In this document: positions 43,852 to 52,349 of the stretch, piece after piece
Layout of the letters: each line of letters begins with the position of its first letter
How positions within the stretch are numbered: the stretch's first letter is position 1
Origin: Lachnospiraceae bacterium
Lineage (GTDB): Bacteria > Bacillota > Clostridia > Lachnospirales > Lachnospiraceae
Direction of reading: 5' to 3'
NCBI GenBank assembly: GCA_014799465.1
Contig: JAAVHZ010000051.1
Coordinates: forward strand, 28,316-92,315
DNA length: 64,000 nucleotides
The notes under the pieces: generated by a model
The model's input: the letters and a program-made list of their open reading frames with translations, nothing else
What the model was told of the DNA's origin: nothing
The model's database searches: none
Program-made: the position numbers and the translations under genes

Positions 43852-44052
43852 TTAGAAATGGTTTTTAATCCACCAGATTGTACTAAAATTGTCTAATAGA
43901 TTTGTATTTTTCAAATTCCCTAACAATCTTTCAATTTGTACAGATACTGTTTTAGAATGACTTTCATTATGTAGGCTAAAATAAGAAAAATATAATAATC
44001 TTCCTTCTAGCAACGTTTTATTACCTTTCCGTTGACTAACAACCTTTACCAT
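43852..44052 (-). CDS. Possible small protein after the HNH gene
   Basis: A 66-codon frame (MVKVVSQRKGNKTLLEGRLL...) that begins 7 nt after the HNH stop. There is no ribosome site, so it would depend on coupling. No family was recognised; it may be spurious or a remnant. Confidence 0.3.
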   Translation of the reverse strand: MVKVVSQRKGNKTLLEGRLLYFSYFSLHNESHSKTVSVQIERLLGNLKNTNLLDNFSTIWWIKNHF

Positions 44053-44059
44053 ACAACAA

Positions 44060-44932
44060 TCAAATTAAATTCATCCAATTAAATTCACACTTGGGTACCC
44101 CTAAAACATATGGAGTGATTATCACTTTTTTTTCATCCATACTTGTAATTAACCCAAATCCCGCCACTTCTAACCTCCCTGATTTAAAACCAACAAATGC
44201 TGTAGTTGTTGCAATCCAGCGAGGATTCAATGTTAATATACATTTCACTAATCCATATTTCCGGTGTAAATGAGCATCATTCTTTAAATCTCCAGTAGCA
44301 TGATATTTATTTGCACAAACATCACTAGCTGACGGTACATTTTTAGTATAAAAATTTCCATTTATGGTAACAAACTGCCCAACCTTAAGCTTATCAAAAT
44401 CACCAGCTAATTCTCCTGTATTAATTTCTAATGCCTCTATCAACTTTTTAATCTTGTACATTATATTATTCAGTTCCCAACCTAAGCTATGAAGACATTT
44501 ATTATTTTCAATCTCATTAGGAATAAATAACCCTTGCTGTGCTGCAAACATTCCAATTCTCGCTATATTCATATAATATATTTGAGAAAAATTCACATTC
44601 CATGGCTTTCCTCTATTTAATTTCATTCTAATATTCTCTTCATGCTGCTTTTTATACTGTCTTAAAACCTCAACTGTATATATATCTGGAAAATCATCAA
44701 CGTTCTTATGATGATTGCGGCACAAAAGAATCAAATTTTCTTCACAATTCATTTTATCTTCTTCTATCTGCTCTTTTCCACGTGCTCCACTTTTTTTACG
44801 TGCAATTATGTGACAAATTTCACCAATCACACTTCCATCTTCGCTAAACAAATCCAATTCACAACCTGGAAAAGCACATTTTCCTCCAGATTTTCCCCAT
44901 AATAATTTTAAAGTTTTCTCACTAATATTCAT
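44060..44932 (-). CDS. HNH endonuclease with unknown C-terminal domain
   Basis: A 290-residue protein. The N-terminal HNH nuclease domain (about 1-95) shows CAFPGC, GEICHIIARKKSGARG and NLILLCRNHHKNVD, with the catalytic H of CHI and the final NHH. Residues 100-290 form an unassigned domain. Such HNH fusions are common in defence islands. The start overlaps the upstream gene by 11 bp and has GGAGG 6 nt before it, so the two proteins are made together. Confidence 0.82.
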   Translation of the reverse strand: MNISEKTLKLLWGKSGGKCAFPGCELDLFSEDGSVIGEICHIIARKKSGARGKEQIEEDKMNCEENLILLCRNHHKNVDDFPDIYTVEVLRQYKKQHEENIRMKLNRGKPWNVNFSQIYYMNIARIGMFAAQQGLFIPNEIENNKCLHSLGWELNNIMYKIKKLIEALEINTGELAGDFDKLKVGQFVTINGNFYTKNVPSASDVCANKYHATGDLKNDAHLHRKYGLVKCILTLNPRWIATTTAFVGFKSGRLEVAGFGLITSMDEKKVIITPYVLGVPKCEFNWMNLI

Positions 44933-45470
44933 TATAACCTCCTTGTAATTCTACCTGCTCAAAACCATAACTTTTCAAAAAACTTATTTCTTCTAAATAA
45001 TCATCATATTCTGTACCATACGCACAAATCAATATGTTCTGGTTTTCAATAACATAACCTTTTATTAACATATCAAAATAAAATATTCTGTGTAAACATT
45101 GTTCTTCATTAAGTTTTACATAACCCAAATATCCTATATCTTTTAATAACTTTTCATTTAATTCTCTAACTTCTTTATCTTCAAGATTATCAATAGTCCA
45201 CACATATACGTTTCCGTATAACAAAGCATATATTGCCTTTTGTGGATTACTTAAAGTTGAAAACAACGTTAATGCCCATTCCATTAGTTGAGCCAAATTT
45301 TTCACATAAGAAGTTGCTAAAATATCTCCTCTATAAACTGTAATAGTTCTATTTACTGTTTGTAATACACCACAACTCCAAATTAGTTTCTCTATATCTC
45401 GACCATACCAATCACTATAATTTATTGAATCTGCATTAAATAAAAATGAGTAAACTAAACCTTTTTTCAT
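44922..45470 (-). CDS. Unknown protein coupled to the HNH nuclease
   Basis: A 182-residue soluble protein (MKKGLVYSFLFNADSINYSD...) with a hydrophobic helical centre around LMEWALTLFSTLSNPQ. No family was recognised. The start at 45470 has GGAG 6 nt upstream; an ATG at 45482 has none. The frame overlaps the HNH gene, which suggests a regulator, sensor or inhibitor of the nuclease. Confidence 0.65.
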   Translation of the reverse strand: MKKGLVYSFLFNADSINYSDWYGRDIEKLIWSCGVLQTVNRTITVYRGDILATSYVKNLAQLMEWALTLFSTLSNPQKAIYALLYGNVYVWTIDNLEDKEVRELNEKLLKDIGYLGYVKLNEEQCLHRIFYFDMLIKGYVIENQNILICAYGTEYDDYLEEISFLKSYGFEQVELQGGYNEY

Positions 45471-45687
45471 TTTATTCTCCATTATAACATACTATTTTAT
45501 CTCTTTATTAAATTAATTTATACACATATTAATATCTATATTTCCTACATTACACTGATAAATCAATTTCCATTATCGCTCTCTATTTCATATCTTCCTC
45601 TTTAAAACAGATTTTTCACTTTTCATTGCCTTTAGCAATGTTACTACAAAATGTTTTGAAACAAGCATGCTCATCTTCACTGCATTG

Positions 45688-46116
45688 CTATTCTCTCAAT
45701 ATCACTAAATGTTTATCCAATCTTATATTCACATATCCTGTAAATATGTCCTGAATCACACCCAGATTATATTTCACATAATACTTATTAAAATCGTTGT
45801 AATAAACAATCCTATTCGCAGACTTAATGTCAATTCATAGTTTTCAACAATTACAACATCCTATTATGAATCAAACATGGCTACACAGGTTCATACTTTG
45901 CACTCTTTGATAATTACACCTAATCTTTTACCAAATTGTACACAAACTCAAATTTTTCCGAATAACCACTGCTTCCTGTAGTCACCTCTAGCAAAACATC
46001 AATAGATCTATACCAACCATTTTCCAATTTCCTCTCATTCAACAAAATAATCTAACTATATCCTCTTGAGTAACACCTAAAATCTTATCTTCCAAACATA
46101 ATGTACAAATTTTCAT
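45688..46116 (-). pseudogene. Decayed gene of unknown family
   Basis: The 817-bp gap 45483-46299 has no intact gene, but protein-like fragments can be read in different frames on the minus strand. 46039-46116 reads KICTLCLEDKILGVTQEDIV, about 45920-46035 reads ERKLENGWYRSIDVLLEV and on to YSEKFEFVYNLVKD, and 45688-45826 reads KSANRIVYYNDFNKYYVKYN then DIFTGYVNIRLDKHLVILRE before a stop. Their order matches one gene broken by frameshifts. The family is not recognised. Confidence 0.55.
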
Positions 46117-46299
46117 ATATAAATATACCCCATCTTTCTGATGCCTACTTCACTGCCATTTACACAAATTTACACTTCTCTTTAAACTGTAGCATAAGTA
46201 CCCTTGAGTATATATTTATATTCTATAAGAACATTATGACCATTAACAGATTCTAAATTCTCTCGAAATATCAGCTACCCGCTCAGCTAAATCAATAGA

Positions 46300-46899
46300 T
46301 TACTCAATTTTAAAATCTTTTTTCAATTTCAATTCATCAACTAGCCTATTATTCGCATTTTTTATTTCTGATTTATTCTCAAAATAATCTGTCATACGCA
46401 TTTGAAACCATAATTCGGGACTTACCGAAATCTCCGTAACATCATATTTTATTTGTGTTGCCAATAAAACAAATAATGACATTATCCTATAATGGTCACT
46501 ATTGTTTGTATTAGCATTACCTTCATAGTTTTCTTTTTGCATTAGTGAAACTAACTCTATTGCCTTTTCTGAACCATATGAGTAAATTGTATTCATGATT
46601 TCTTTGAAACACTCAAGTTCACTATCATTAGCCTCTTCCGAATCTTCCATCATTTTGTCCATGAGTTGCAGCACCACATATGGCATTTCTGACATTTTTT
46701 CTAGTGCAATATCATCTCGTTGTTTTTTCAATTCATTCATAAAACTTCTTTTCATTGAAACATTTGTCATAATGAAACCAATAATTGAAATAATTCCTGT
46801 AACTAATGCTGTAATAATAGCTCCTTTTAGTTCATCGCTCATGCTTCCATTTACATTAACCATCTCTGTTGCTACATTTAATAAATATGTATACTTCAC
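46300..46899 (-). CDS. Membrane-anchored protein of unknown function
   Basis: A 199-residue protein with one membrane segment at about 26-46 and a helical, acidic cytoplasmic part of about 150 residues. It begins with GTG, 8 nt after AGGAG. The first codons overlap the 3' end of the decayed RlmD-type tail. It may belong to the defence-like island; no family was recognised. Confidence 0.65.
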   Translation of the reverse strand: MKYTYLLNVATEMVNVNGSMSDELKGAIITALVTGIISIIGFIMTNVSMKRSFMNELKKQRDDIALEKMSEMPYVVLQLMDKMMEDSEEANDSELECFKEIMNTIYSYGSEKAIELVSLMQKENYEGNANTNNSDHYRIMSLFVLLATQIKYDVTEISVSPELWFQMRMTDYFENKSEIKNANNRLVDELKLKKDFKIE

Positions 46900-47255
46900 T
46901 TTATATTCTCCTTCCCAATCGCCCCAAAATATTTCAAATCATATTTTATCGTTTCAACTTTCTCTCTGTCGTATGTTTCCTGGGTTGTTTCAATTCCTTT
47001 ACCTCATTATAAGCATCATACATTAGAAATCCTAAATTCATCTTTACCTGTGATATATAAACAGTATGTACTTTAAAACCATATTTTGATTCTATGTATT
47101 ACTTAATCATCTTATATGTAACTCGCCCTCTGAACTTATACACTTTAGTTCTCTTGTCTGCCACATCAAGCGACTCCTGACCATTGCCAAATTTCAACTT
47201 CTACATAGTCATCAGGTCAAAGTTTGGATAAAAGTACTACCGTCTCCACATGTGT
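46896..47255 (-). pseudogene. Remnant of an RlmD-type C-terminal extension
   Basis: Read on the minus strand, the region begins THVETVVLLSKL, stop, PDDYVEVE; after a frameshift it continues QESLDVADKRTKVYKFRGRV, TYKMIK, stop, YIESKYGFKVHTVYISQVK, YNEVKELKQPRKHTTE, and after another frameshift EKVETIKYDLKYFGAIGKE. HVETVV is the end motif of RlmD/RumA uracil methyltransferases, and the rest matches a C-terminal extension I associate with Lachnospiraceae RlmD proteins. At least four lesions show it is dead. The intact rlmD ends in HVETVV at 52.35 kb. Confidence 0.75.
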
Positions 47256-47318
47256 CTAAGCTACAATGTAAACACAATTTTTTGGCCTCGTCACCTGTAT
47301 GGGAATACAATTTTCACA

Positions 47319-48323
47319 TTAACTCTTTGCTTTTTTCTTCGCCGCACTATGTAGATTTTTAATGCTTTGTAAATACTCTTCTTCAACTGGAGATAAATTC
47401 TGAACCTGATATTTTTTATATTCTTCCGTTGCCTTTTCTATTGCCTGCTCATGGCTAATTGTTCCTGCTCCCTGCAATACCTTTTCACCTGTTGTTTTCA
47501 ATACATTATCAAGATGTTCTACATAATCAGACATATACATAGGATTATGACGTATAGCCTGAATTTCTGCAAAATCAAAATATCCTGATACAATATTGTT
47601 TAATATTTTCAGTTCTTCGTCATTAAGATAATTCTTTGCCACCCCTATATCTTTTAATACAGGAAAATTACCCGAAAAACTTTTAAGCCCCATAAAGGGC
47701 TGACTTGCATCTGCACGTTTATATATAATCTCGGCTGCTGTATGCCCATGTGCCGCATAATGCAACTTATTTTGTACCATTTTGAAAAAAGCTATAGACT
47801 CACTACTTTTCGGGTTGTAATCTACACTTGTCGCATATAAATCAAGTACTTGTCGATACATCACCTTTTCAGACGAGCGAATATCCCGTATGCGATCTAA
47901 TAATTCTTTCCAGTAGTTTCCTCCTCCTAAATTTTTTAGACGTTCATCATCCATCGTAAAACCCTTTATCATATACTCTTTCAGACGCTCGGTTGCCCAG
48001 CGTCGAAATTGTGTAGCAATCAAAGATTTTACACGATAACCAAGAGAAATAATCATATCAAGATTATAGTATGGCATCTCTCGTGACACTTCACGATTTC
48101 CCTCTTTTCGAACCTGTCGGAATTTCCGACAGGTTGACATTTCATCAAGCTCCTTTTCATCATAAATATGCCTGATATGTTCTACTATATTAGTCCGTGA
48201 TGTTTGAAATAAATCAGCCATTTGCTGCTGTGTAAGCCATACTGTTTCATCTTGCATCTTGACTTCAATATTAGTTAATCCATCTTCAGATTGATATATA
48301 AGAATTTCACCATAACTACTCAT
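47319..48323 (-). CDS. rhuM: RhuM family protein
   Basis: A 334-residue protein with WLTQQQMADLFQTSRTNIVE (helix-turn-helix-like), YNLDMIISLGYRVKS, FRRWATERLKEYMIKGF and MKFFxKVQNKLHYAAHGHT-like blocks typical of RhuM. The family is widespread in mobile and defence islands; a DNA-binding and possibly Fic-like role is suggested but the activity is not known. It lies 81 bp after the NTPase gene. Confidence 0.88.
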   Translation of the reverse strand: MSSYGEILIYQSEDGLTNIEVKMQDETVWLTQQQMADLFQTSRTNIVEHIRHIYDEKELDEMSTCRKFRQVRKEGNREVSREMPYYNLDMIISLGYRVKSLIATQFRRWATERLKEYMIKGFTMDDERLKNLGGGNYWKELLDRIRDIRSSEKVMYRQVLDLYATSVDYNPKSSESIAFFKMVQNKLHYAAHGHTAAEIIYKRADASQPFMGLKSFSGNFPVLKDIGVAKNYLNDEELKILNNIVSGYFDFAEIQAIRHNPMYMSDYVEHLDNVLKTTGEKVLQGAGTISHEQAIEKATEEYKKYQVQNLSPVEEEYLQSIKNLHSAAKKKAKS

Positions 48324-48404
48324 TTATAATATCGCTTCCCATCTTTTTTCTTCACATTTACGCTTCTATATCAAAAATCATACCACAAAATTTTATTTTC
48401 TCTT

Positions 48405-50561
48405 TTACATATCACTAATAACATTTTCGTAATTCTTACATAAATTTATGTACTTATCAGATTTCTCCCCATATAACAATAAATATATTTCTTTCGCTTT
48501 CTTCAAACATTTCAATACGTTTTCTTTATCCTGTAGCTTGTCATACACTCGTGCCATATTAGCATATGTCCCGCCCACCTCAGAAGAATACTTGCCTAAC
48601 ACCTTTTCTCTTATCTTTAAACCTTTTTGCATAAAATCCAATGCATCTGTGTATTTACCTTGCTCCACATAAACATTGCCTAAATTAACTAAAACTCTTG
48701 CAATATCTGGATGATTATTATTTAATGCTTTTTTCCGTAAATCCATGGATTTTATATAGTATTTTTCTGCCTTTTGCAAATTCACTTCTTCCTTATCTTC
48801 ATTTTTTGACTTATAAAAATAAACATTAGCAATATTATTATATGTTCTTGCTAAATCCATAATATTAGTACTACTTTTTTCTCTAATATTCTTCGCTTTT
48901 TCATGATACTCCAATGCTTTATTTAAATTTCCAACATTTCTTTTTAAGTTTGTATAAAAACCCCCTAAACAATTATAAATTCTTCCTTGCGTAAGTTCAT
49001 CCATTTCTAATGTCATAAGCTCTTCAAGTTCTTTAATTGCATTCTCTCTATCTAAATCTGTTTTAGCACTTTTATCTAAATACAAGGAATAATCTATTTT
49101 ATATTCAATATATAAATATGATAATTGTTCCTTTTCTTCGTTAGACCAAATTTCCTCAATTCTATCAAAGTATTCGTTAGCTTTTTCAAAATTACTCAAA
49201 TCTGTATAAATTTCACTTATCAACAATTGTGCCTTAATATAATTTTCTTCATCAGTCTTTCCTATTCTTTGTAATATAATAATGGCATTATTGTACTCTG
49301 CAAAATACCTAGCGATAAATGCTATATTATACAGTTCCTTTTCCACCCCGCACTTTATCGACACATTTTTGCCAAATGAAATTAATTCTGTTAAATAAAC
49401 TTGTTTGTTTAACATGGTTAAGTCATCAAGCTCTAAGCATAATGACTTTATAGACTTATATAATCCTTCATGCCTAACAATACTGATTTCTTCCAATTCT
49501 GCAATAAATTCTGCAAAGACTGGATGAATAGAAAATTCATCTTTATTTCTTTCTAGCCAACCCTTTTCATATAATTCATATAATTTATCATTTTCCTCAT
49601 CTTCCGCATCTTGTGCTAAAAATTTCTGATATTTGTTTTTATATAATTGTGCTTCTCGTAATAAAGAAAAACCCTCCAATATACTCTTTTCATAACTGTT
49701 TAATCCTGAAATTGAATATAGTTTCTTATACTCGGACAAAATGTTTGTTGTTTTACCCAAATCTCTATACTCTATTTTAAAACCTATCTCTGTTAATTTA
49801 TTTTTTATGACTTCTATTGTCCATTGCTTTTTTTTCGCAATTTTTGCTAACAACTTTACAGTCAACGTATGTCGGCCAATAAGAGTATTAATAATATAAT
49901 CTAAGTCCCGTGTATCTGTACATATTCCACTCTCTCTTTCAAATAGTTTTTTACATTCTTCCGTACTCATTTTATCAATGAATACCGTCTCATAATTCTC
50001 ATATTCATTTTGTCTTGATGTAATAATGATTTTTCCTTTCACACTTGCTAATTGCTGGATTTCCTCATATTTTTCAGTAGGAATATTATCAATAAAAATT
50101 ATCAATTTACTGCAATTTGCATAATTCTCTAGTGCTTTTTTAGCCTTTTGCATATCTAGATATCTATCACCTGTTTTTTCAAATTCCAAAGCATTATAAA
50201 TAGTATCGTCCATTGATAATTTATACTCAAAATACCCAAATTTATTATTGCTATTTTTATTTGATTCCACTATAGTATGATACAGCTTTTTCAAAATAGT
50301 AGTTTTACCAATCCCTCCCATTCCGCTAATGAGGATACGATCATTTTTTTCAAGCTTTTTTAATACCATACTTATCTCGTCTCCTCTCCCAACAAAATTA
50401 TTAGTGAGTGTAATATCTTGACCATATGTTATTATATTAGACTGAATATTTGATTTCCGTCCCACATTATTTTGGACAGAATTAACATTTCCACTATCCA
50501 ATGCGACATTAACCTGTCCACCTTCATGGAGATTTATTTCTACTTTGGATTTCTCTGACAT
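48405..50561 (-). CDS. NB-ARC (STAND) NTPase with TPR repeats and N-terminal amyloid-like motif
   Basis: A 718-residue NLR-like protein. Residues 6-34 carry INLHEGGQVNVAL and NVNSVQNNVG. The NB-ARC core follows: VGRGDEI (about 57), P-loop GMGGIGKTT (about 79-87), Walker B LIIFIDNIP and the arginine-sensor-like IIITSRQNEYE. A winged helix (about 290-350) and about seven TPR units fill the C-terminal half (TYNNIANVYFYKS, VLVNLGNVYVEQGKYTDALD). STAND NTPases sense a trigger through the repeats and oligomerise. The shared motif with the DUF4062 protein upstream, 11 bp away, suggests that it nucleates that partner. Confidence 0.85.
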   Translation of the reverse strand: MSEKSKVEINLHEGGQVNVALDSGNVNSVQNNVGRKSNIQSNIITYGQDITLTNNFVGRGDEISMVLKKLEKNDRILISGMGGIGKTTILKKLYHTIVESNKNSNNKFGYFEYKLSMDDTIYNALEFEKTGDRYLDMQKAKKALENYANCSKLIIFIDNIPTEKYEEIQQLASVKGKIIITSRQNEYENYETVFIDKMSTEECKKLFERESGICTDTRDLDYIINTLIGRHTLTVKLLAKIAKKKQWTIEVIKNKLTEIGFKIEYRDLGKTTNILSEYKKLYSISGLNSYEKSILEGFSLLREAQLYKNKYQKFLAQDAEDEENDKLYELYEKGWLERNKDEFSIHPVFAEFIAELEEISIVRHEGLYKSIKSLCLELDDLTMLNKQVYLTELISFGKNVSIKCGVEKELYNIAFIARYFAEYNNAIIILQRIGKTDEENYIKAQLLISEIYTDLSNFEKANEYFDRIEEIWSNEEKEQLSYLYIEYKIDYSLYLDKSAKTDLDRENAIKELEELMTLEMDELTQGRIYNCLGGFYTNLKRNVGNLNKALEYHEKAKNIREKSSTNIMDLARTYNNIANVYFYKSKNEDKEEVNLQKAEKYYIKSMDLRKKALNNNHPDIARVLVNLGNVYVEQGKYTDALDFMQKGLKIREKVLGKYSSEVGGTYANMARVYDKLQDKENVLKCLKKAKEIYLLLYGEKSDKYINLCKNYENVISDM

Positions 50562-50572
50562 TTTATCTCTCC

Positions 50573-52045
50573 CTATTTTATATACTGCATTATATAATCC
50601 TGTAACCTATGCAAATTCATTGCTAATGTTGGAATTCCATTTGAAACTGCAAACATTGGTGCAAGCAACGTCAAGCAATTCCTCAATCTGCTTACTTTGG
50701 GTTCTGGTTTTGTTAATTCCTCCTTTGCCATATCCAAAATATCTGCTATTTCATCCGCTTCTTTTTTGTCTAGTCTAGAAAATTTTTCTGTAATCTCTTT
50801 TATAATATCTTCTAATTCATCTACACCCACACCGTTATTTTGCGTCGCATTTATTGTTGCATTATCACTAGAAATATTGACTTGCCCACCACTTATATTG
50901 AATATTGCATCTTTTGACATATGTATCATCTTCCTTTCCTTATCAGAATTCTCTTCCATCTCTTTAAAATTATCGTTAACTTCTGTTTCTTCCTTTACGG
51001 AATAATTTTCGTATACTAATTTATTTATTAATTCATCAAAATCTTCTTTTAAACTATTCTGCTTTTTCCCAGTAAGTATTTTTGACAGAACATATACCCC
51101 ATAAATAAATTTTCTGTCATCTTCAATTTGTTCAAGTTCACCCCATGCATCTTGTATTAGATAATTCTTATATGCTGTTTCATATTCTGGATCATATCTT
51201 ATTGCTTTCTTTTCAGCAATAGTTGAATAATCCATGCCTAATTTAGTATAAAAAATTTCAATTGCCGGTCCTATATAAAACCATTCATATTCATACTCAC
51301 CATAATATTTTGAATAAAACATATCTTCACTAATAGCTTCTTTTAGCATACATTCTTCTTTATTAATTTTTGATCTTTCTATATAATGTGCAAATTTATT
51401 TTTAAATTTCACTTTATAATTTCCAACATCCTTAACATATTTTATAAACACCTTGAATTCATATATATTATCGCCTTGCAATTCATTTATTATTTCTCCT
51501 ATATCTATTTTAGGTTCACATATTTTTTCATTCTCATTTACTCGAACCCAACCTGGCCTATTTTTCCTCTTAATCTGTTTATTCAAAGAATTCATAACTT
51601 TATTCGCTAAATCGTCCTTGTTTACCCACCACTGAACTGTTCTTCCTCTTTTTACTTCTTCAATAAACTGTTCCAATTTTTCTTTCTTATCAGTATCTTG
51701 TTCCATATTTTCAGGTATAACAGCCGCTTTTCTATCTATCAGAAACGCTAATACAGGTATTTTTTTCTCTAAAGCGTAGTAAAATTCTTTTTGTGTATAA
51801 CTAATTCCAACATATTCTCCATCTTTAATCACGCTACCATATCTATGTCCAATGATTAAAACATAATAATCAGAACTATCTATTGTCTCTCTTATAATTT
51901 CCCATTGTTCTTCATCCGCTGCACTAAACATTTCCATTCCAATAGGAAACTGATACATAGTAAGAATTGTATCTTGAATTTGTTTTCTTTCTTCTTTTAA
52001 ATCCTCATATGTAGAACTTATAAAAATCTGATATTTCTTTTCCAT
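50573..52045 (-). CDS. DUF4062 protein with GGQVN/QNN motif and helical C-terminal domain
   Basis: A 490-residue protein. The DUF4062 domain at about 1-110 (IFISSTYEDLKEERKQIQ, DYYVLIIGHRYGS, SYTQKEFYYALEK) has a TIR-like Rossmann pattern and is found in effector proteins. A middle region (about 120-370) is unassigned. Residues 382-404 carry NISGGQVNISS and NATINATQNNG, matching the N-terminus of the NTPase. The last 85 residues are helical. AAGGTGG precedes the ATG. It is probably the effector of the two-gene cassette. Confidence 0.82.
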   Translation of the reverse strand: MEKKYQIFISSTYEDLKEERKQIQDTILTMYQFPIGMEMFSAADEEQWEIIRETIDSSDYYVLIIGHRYGSVIKDGEYVGISYTQKEFYYALEKKIPVLAFLIDRKAAVIPENMEQDTDKKEKLEQFIEEVKRGRTVQWWVNKDDLANKVMNSLNKQIKRKNRPGWVRVNENEKICEPKIDIGEIINELQGDNIYEFKVFIKYVKDVGNYKVKFKNKFAHYIERSKINKEECMLKEAISEDMFYSKYYGEYEYEWFYIGPAIEIFYTKLGMDYSTIAEKKAIRYDPEYETAYKNYLIQDAWGELEQIEDDRKFIYGVYVLSKILTGKKQNSLKEDFDELINKLVYENYSVKEETEVNDNFKEMEENSDKERKMIHMSKDAIFNISGGQVNISSDNATINATQNNGVGVDELEDIIKEITEKFSRLDKKEADEIADILDMAKEELTKPEPKVSRLRNCLTLLAPMFAVSNGIPTLAMNLHRLQDYIMQYIK

Positions 52046-52349
52046 AAAATCATACCACCTTCACATTACTTATAGTAAACGACAAATTTTTTTCCTTTTG
52101 AACTTTGAGTTGATATGTTGCATAGAAATACAAGAATGTCAAAACGAAAAAATAAAGTCGTTCGCTATAATTTTAAATACTCTTTCCTTATTCATACCTT
52201 TTAATAAAAATACTAACTCTTTGTATCCCCACACCCCACATCAACCACCGCTGAAACATAAAAATACTTCTCTACTCTCTTATTCCGATTCCCCGCTTCA
52301 TCTTCCACAAATACAAAATGCCTGTAAAACTGCCTAAAATAAAGCACTT
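52046..52349. other. Gap between the island and rlmD with a protein-like frame
   Basis: No complete gene. On the minus strand 52213-52350 stays open for 46 codons in the frame next to the rlmD end and reads naturally (LYFRQFYRHFVFVEDEAG, KYFYVSAVVDVGCGDTKS). It may be a gene remnant. The rest is AT-rich with nothing recognised. Confidence 0.4.
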
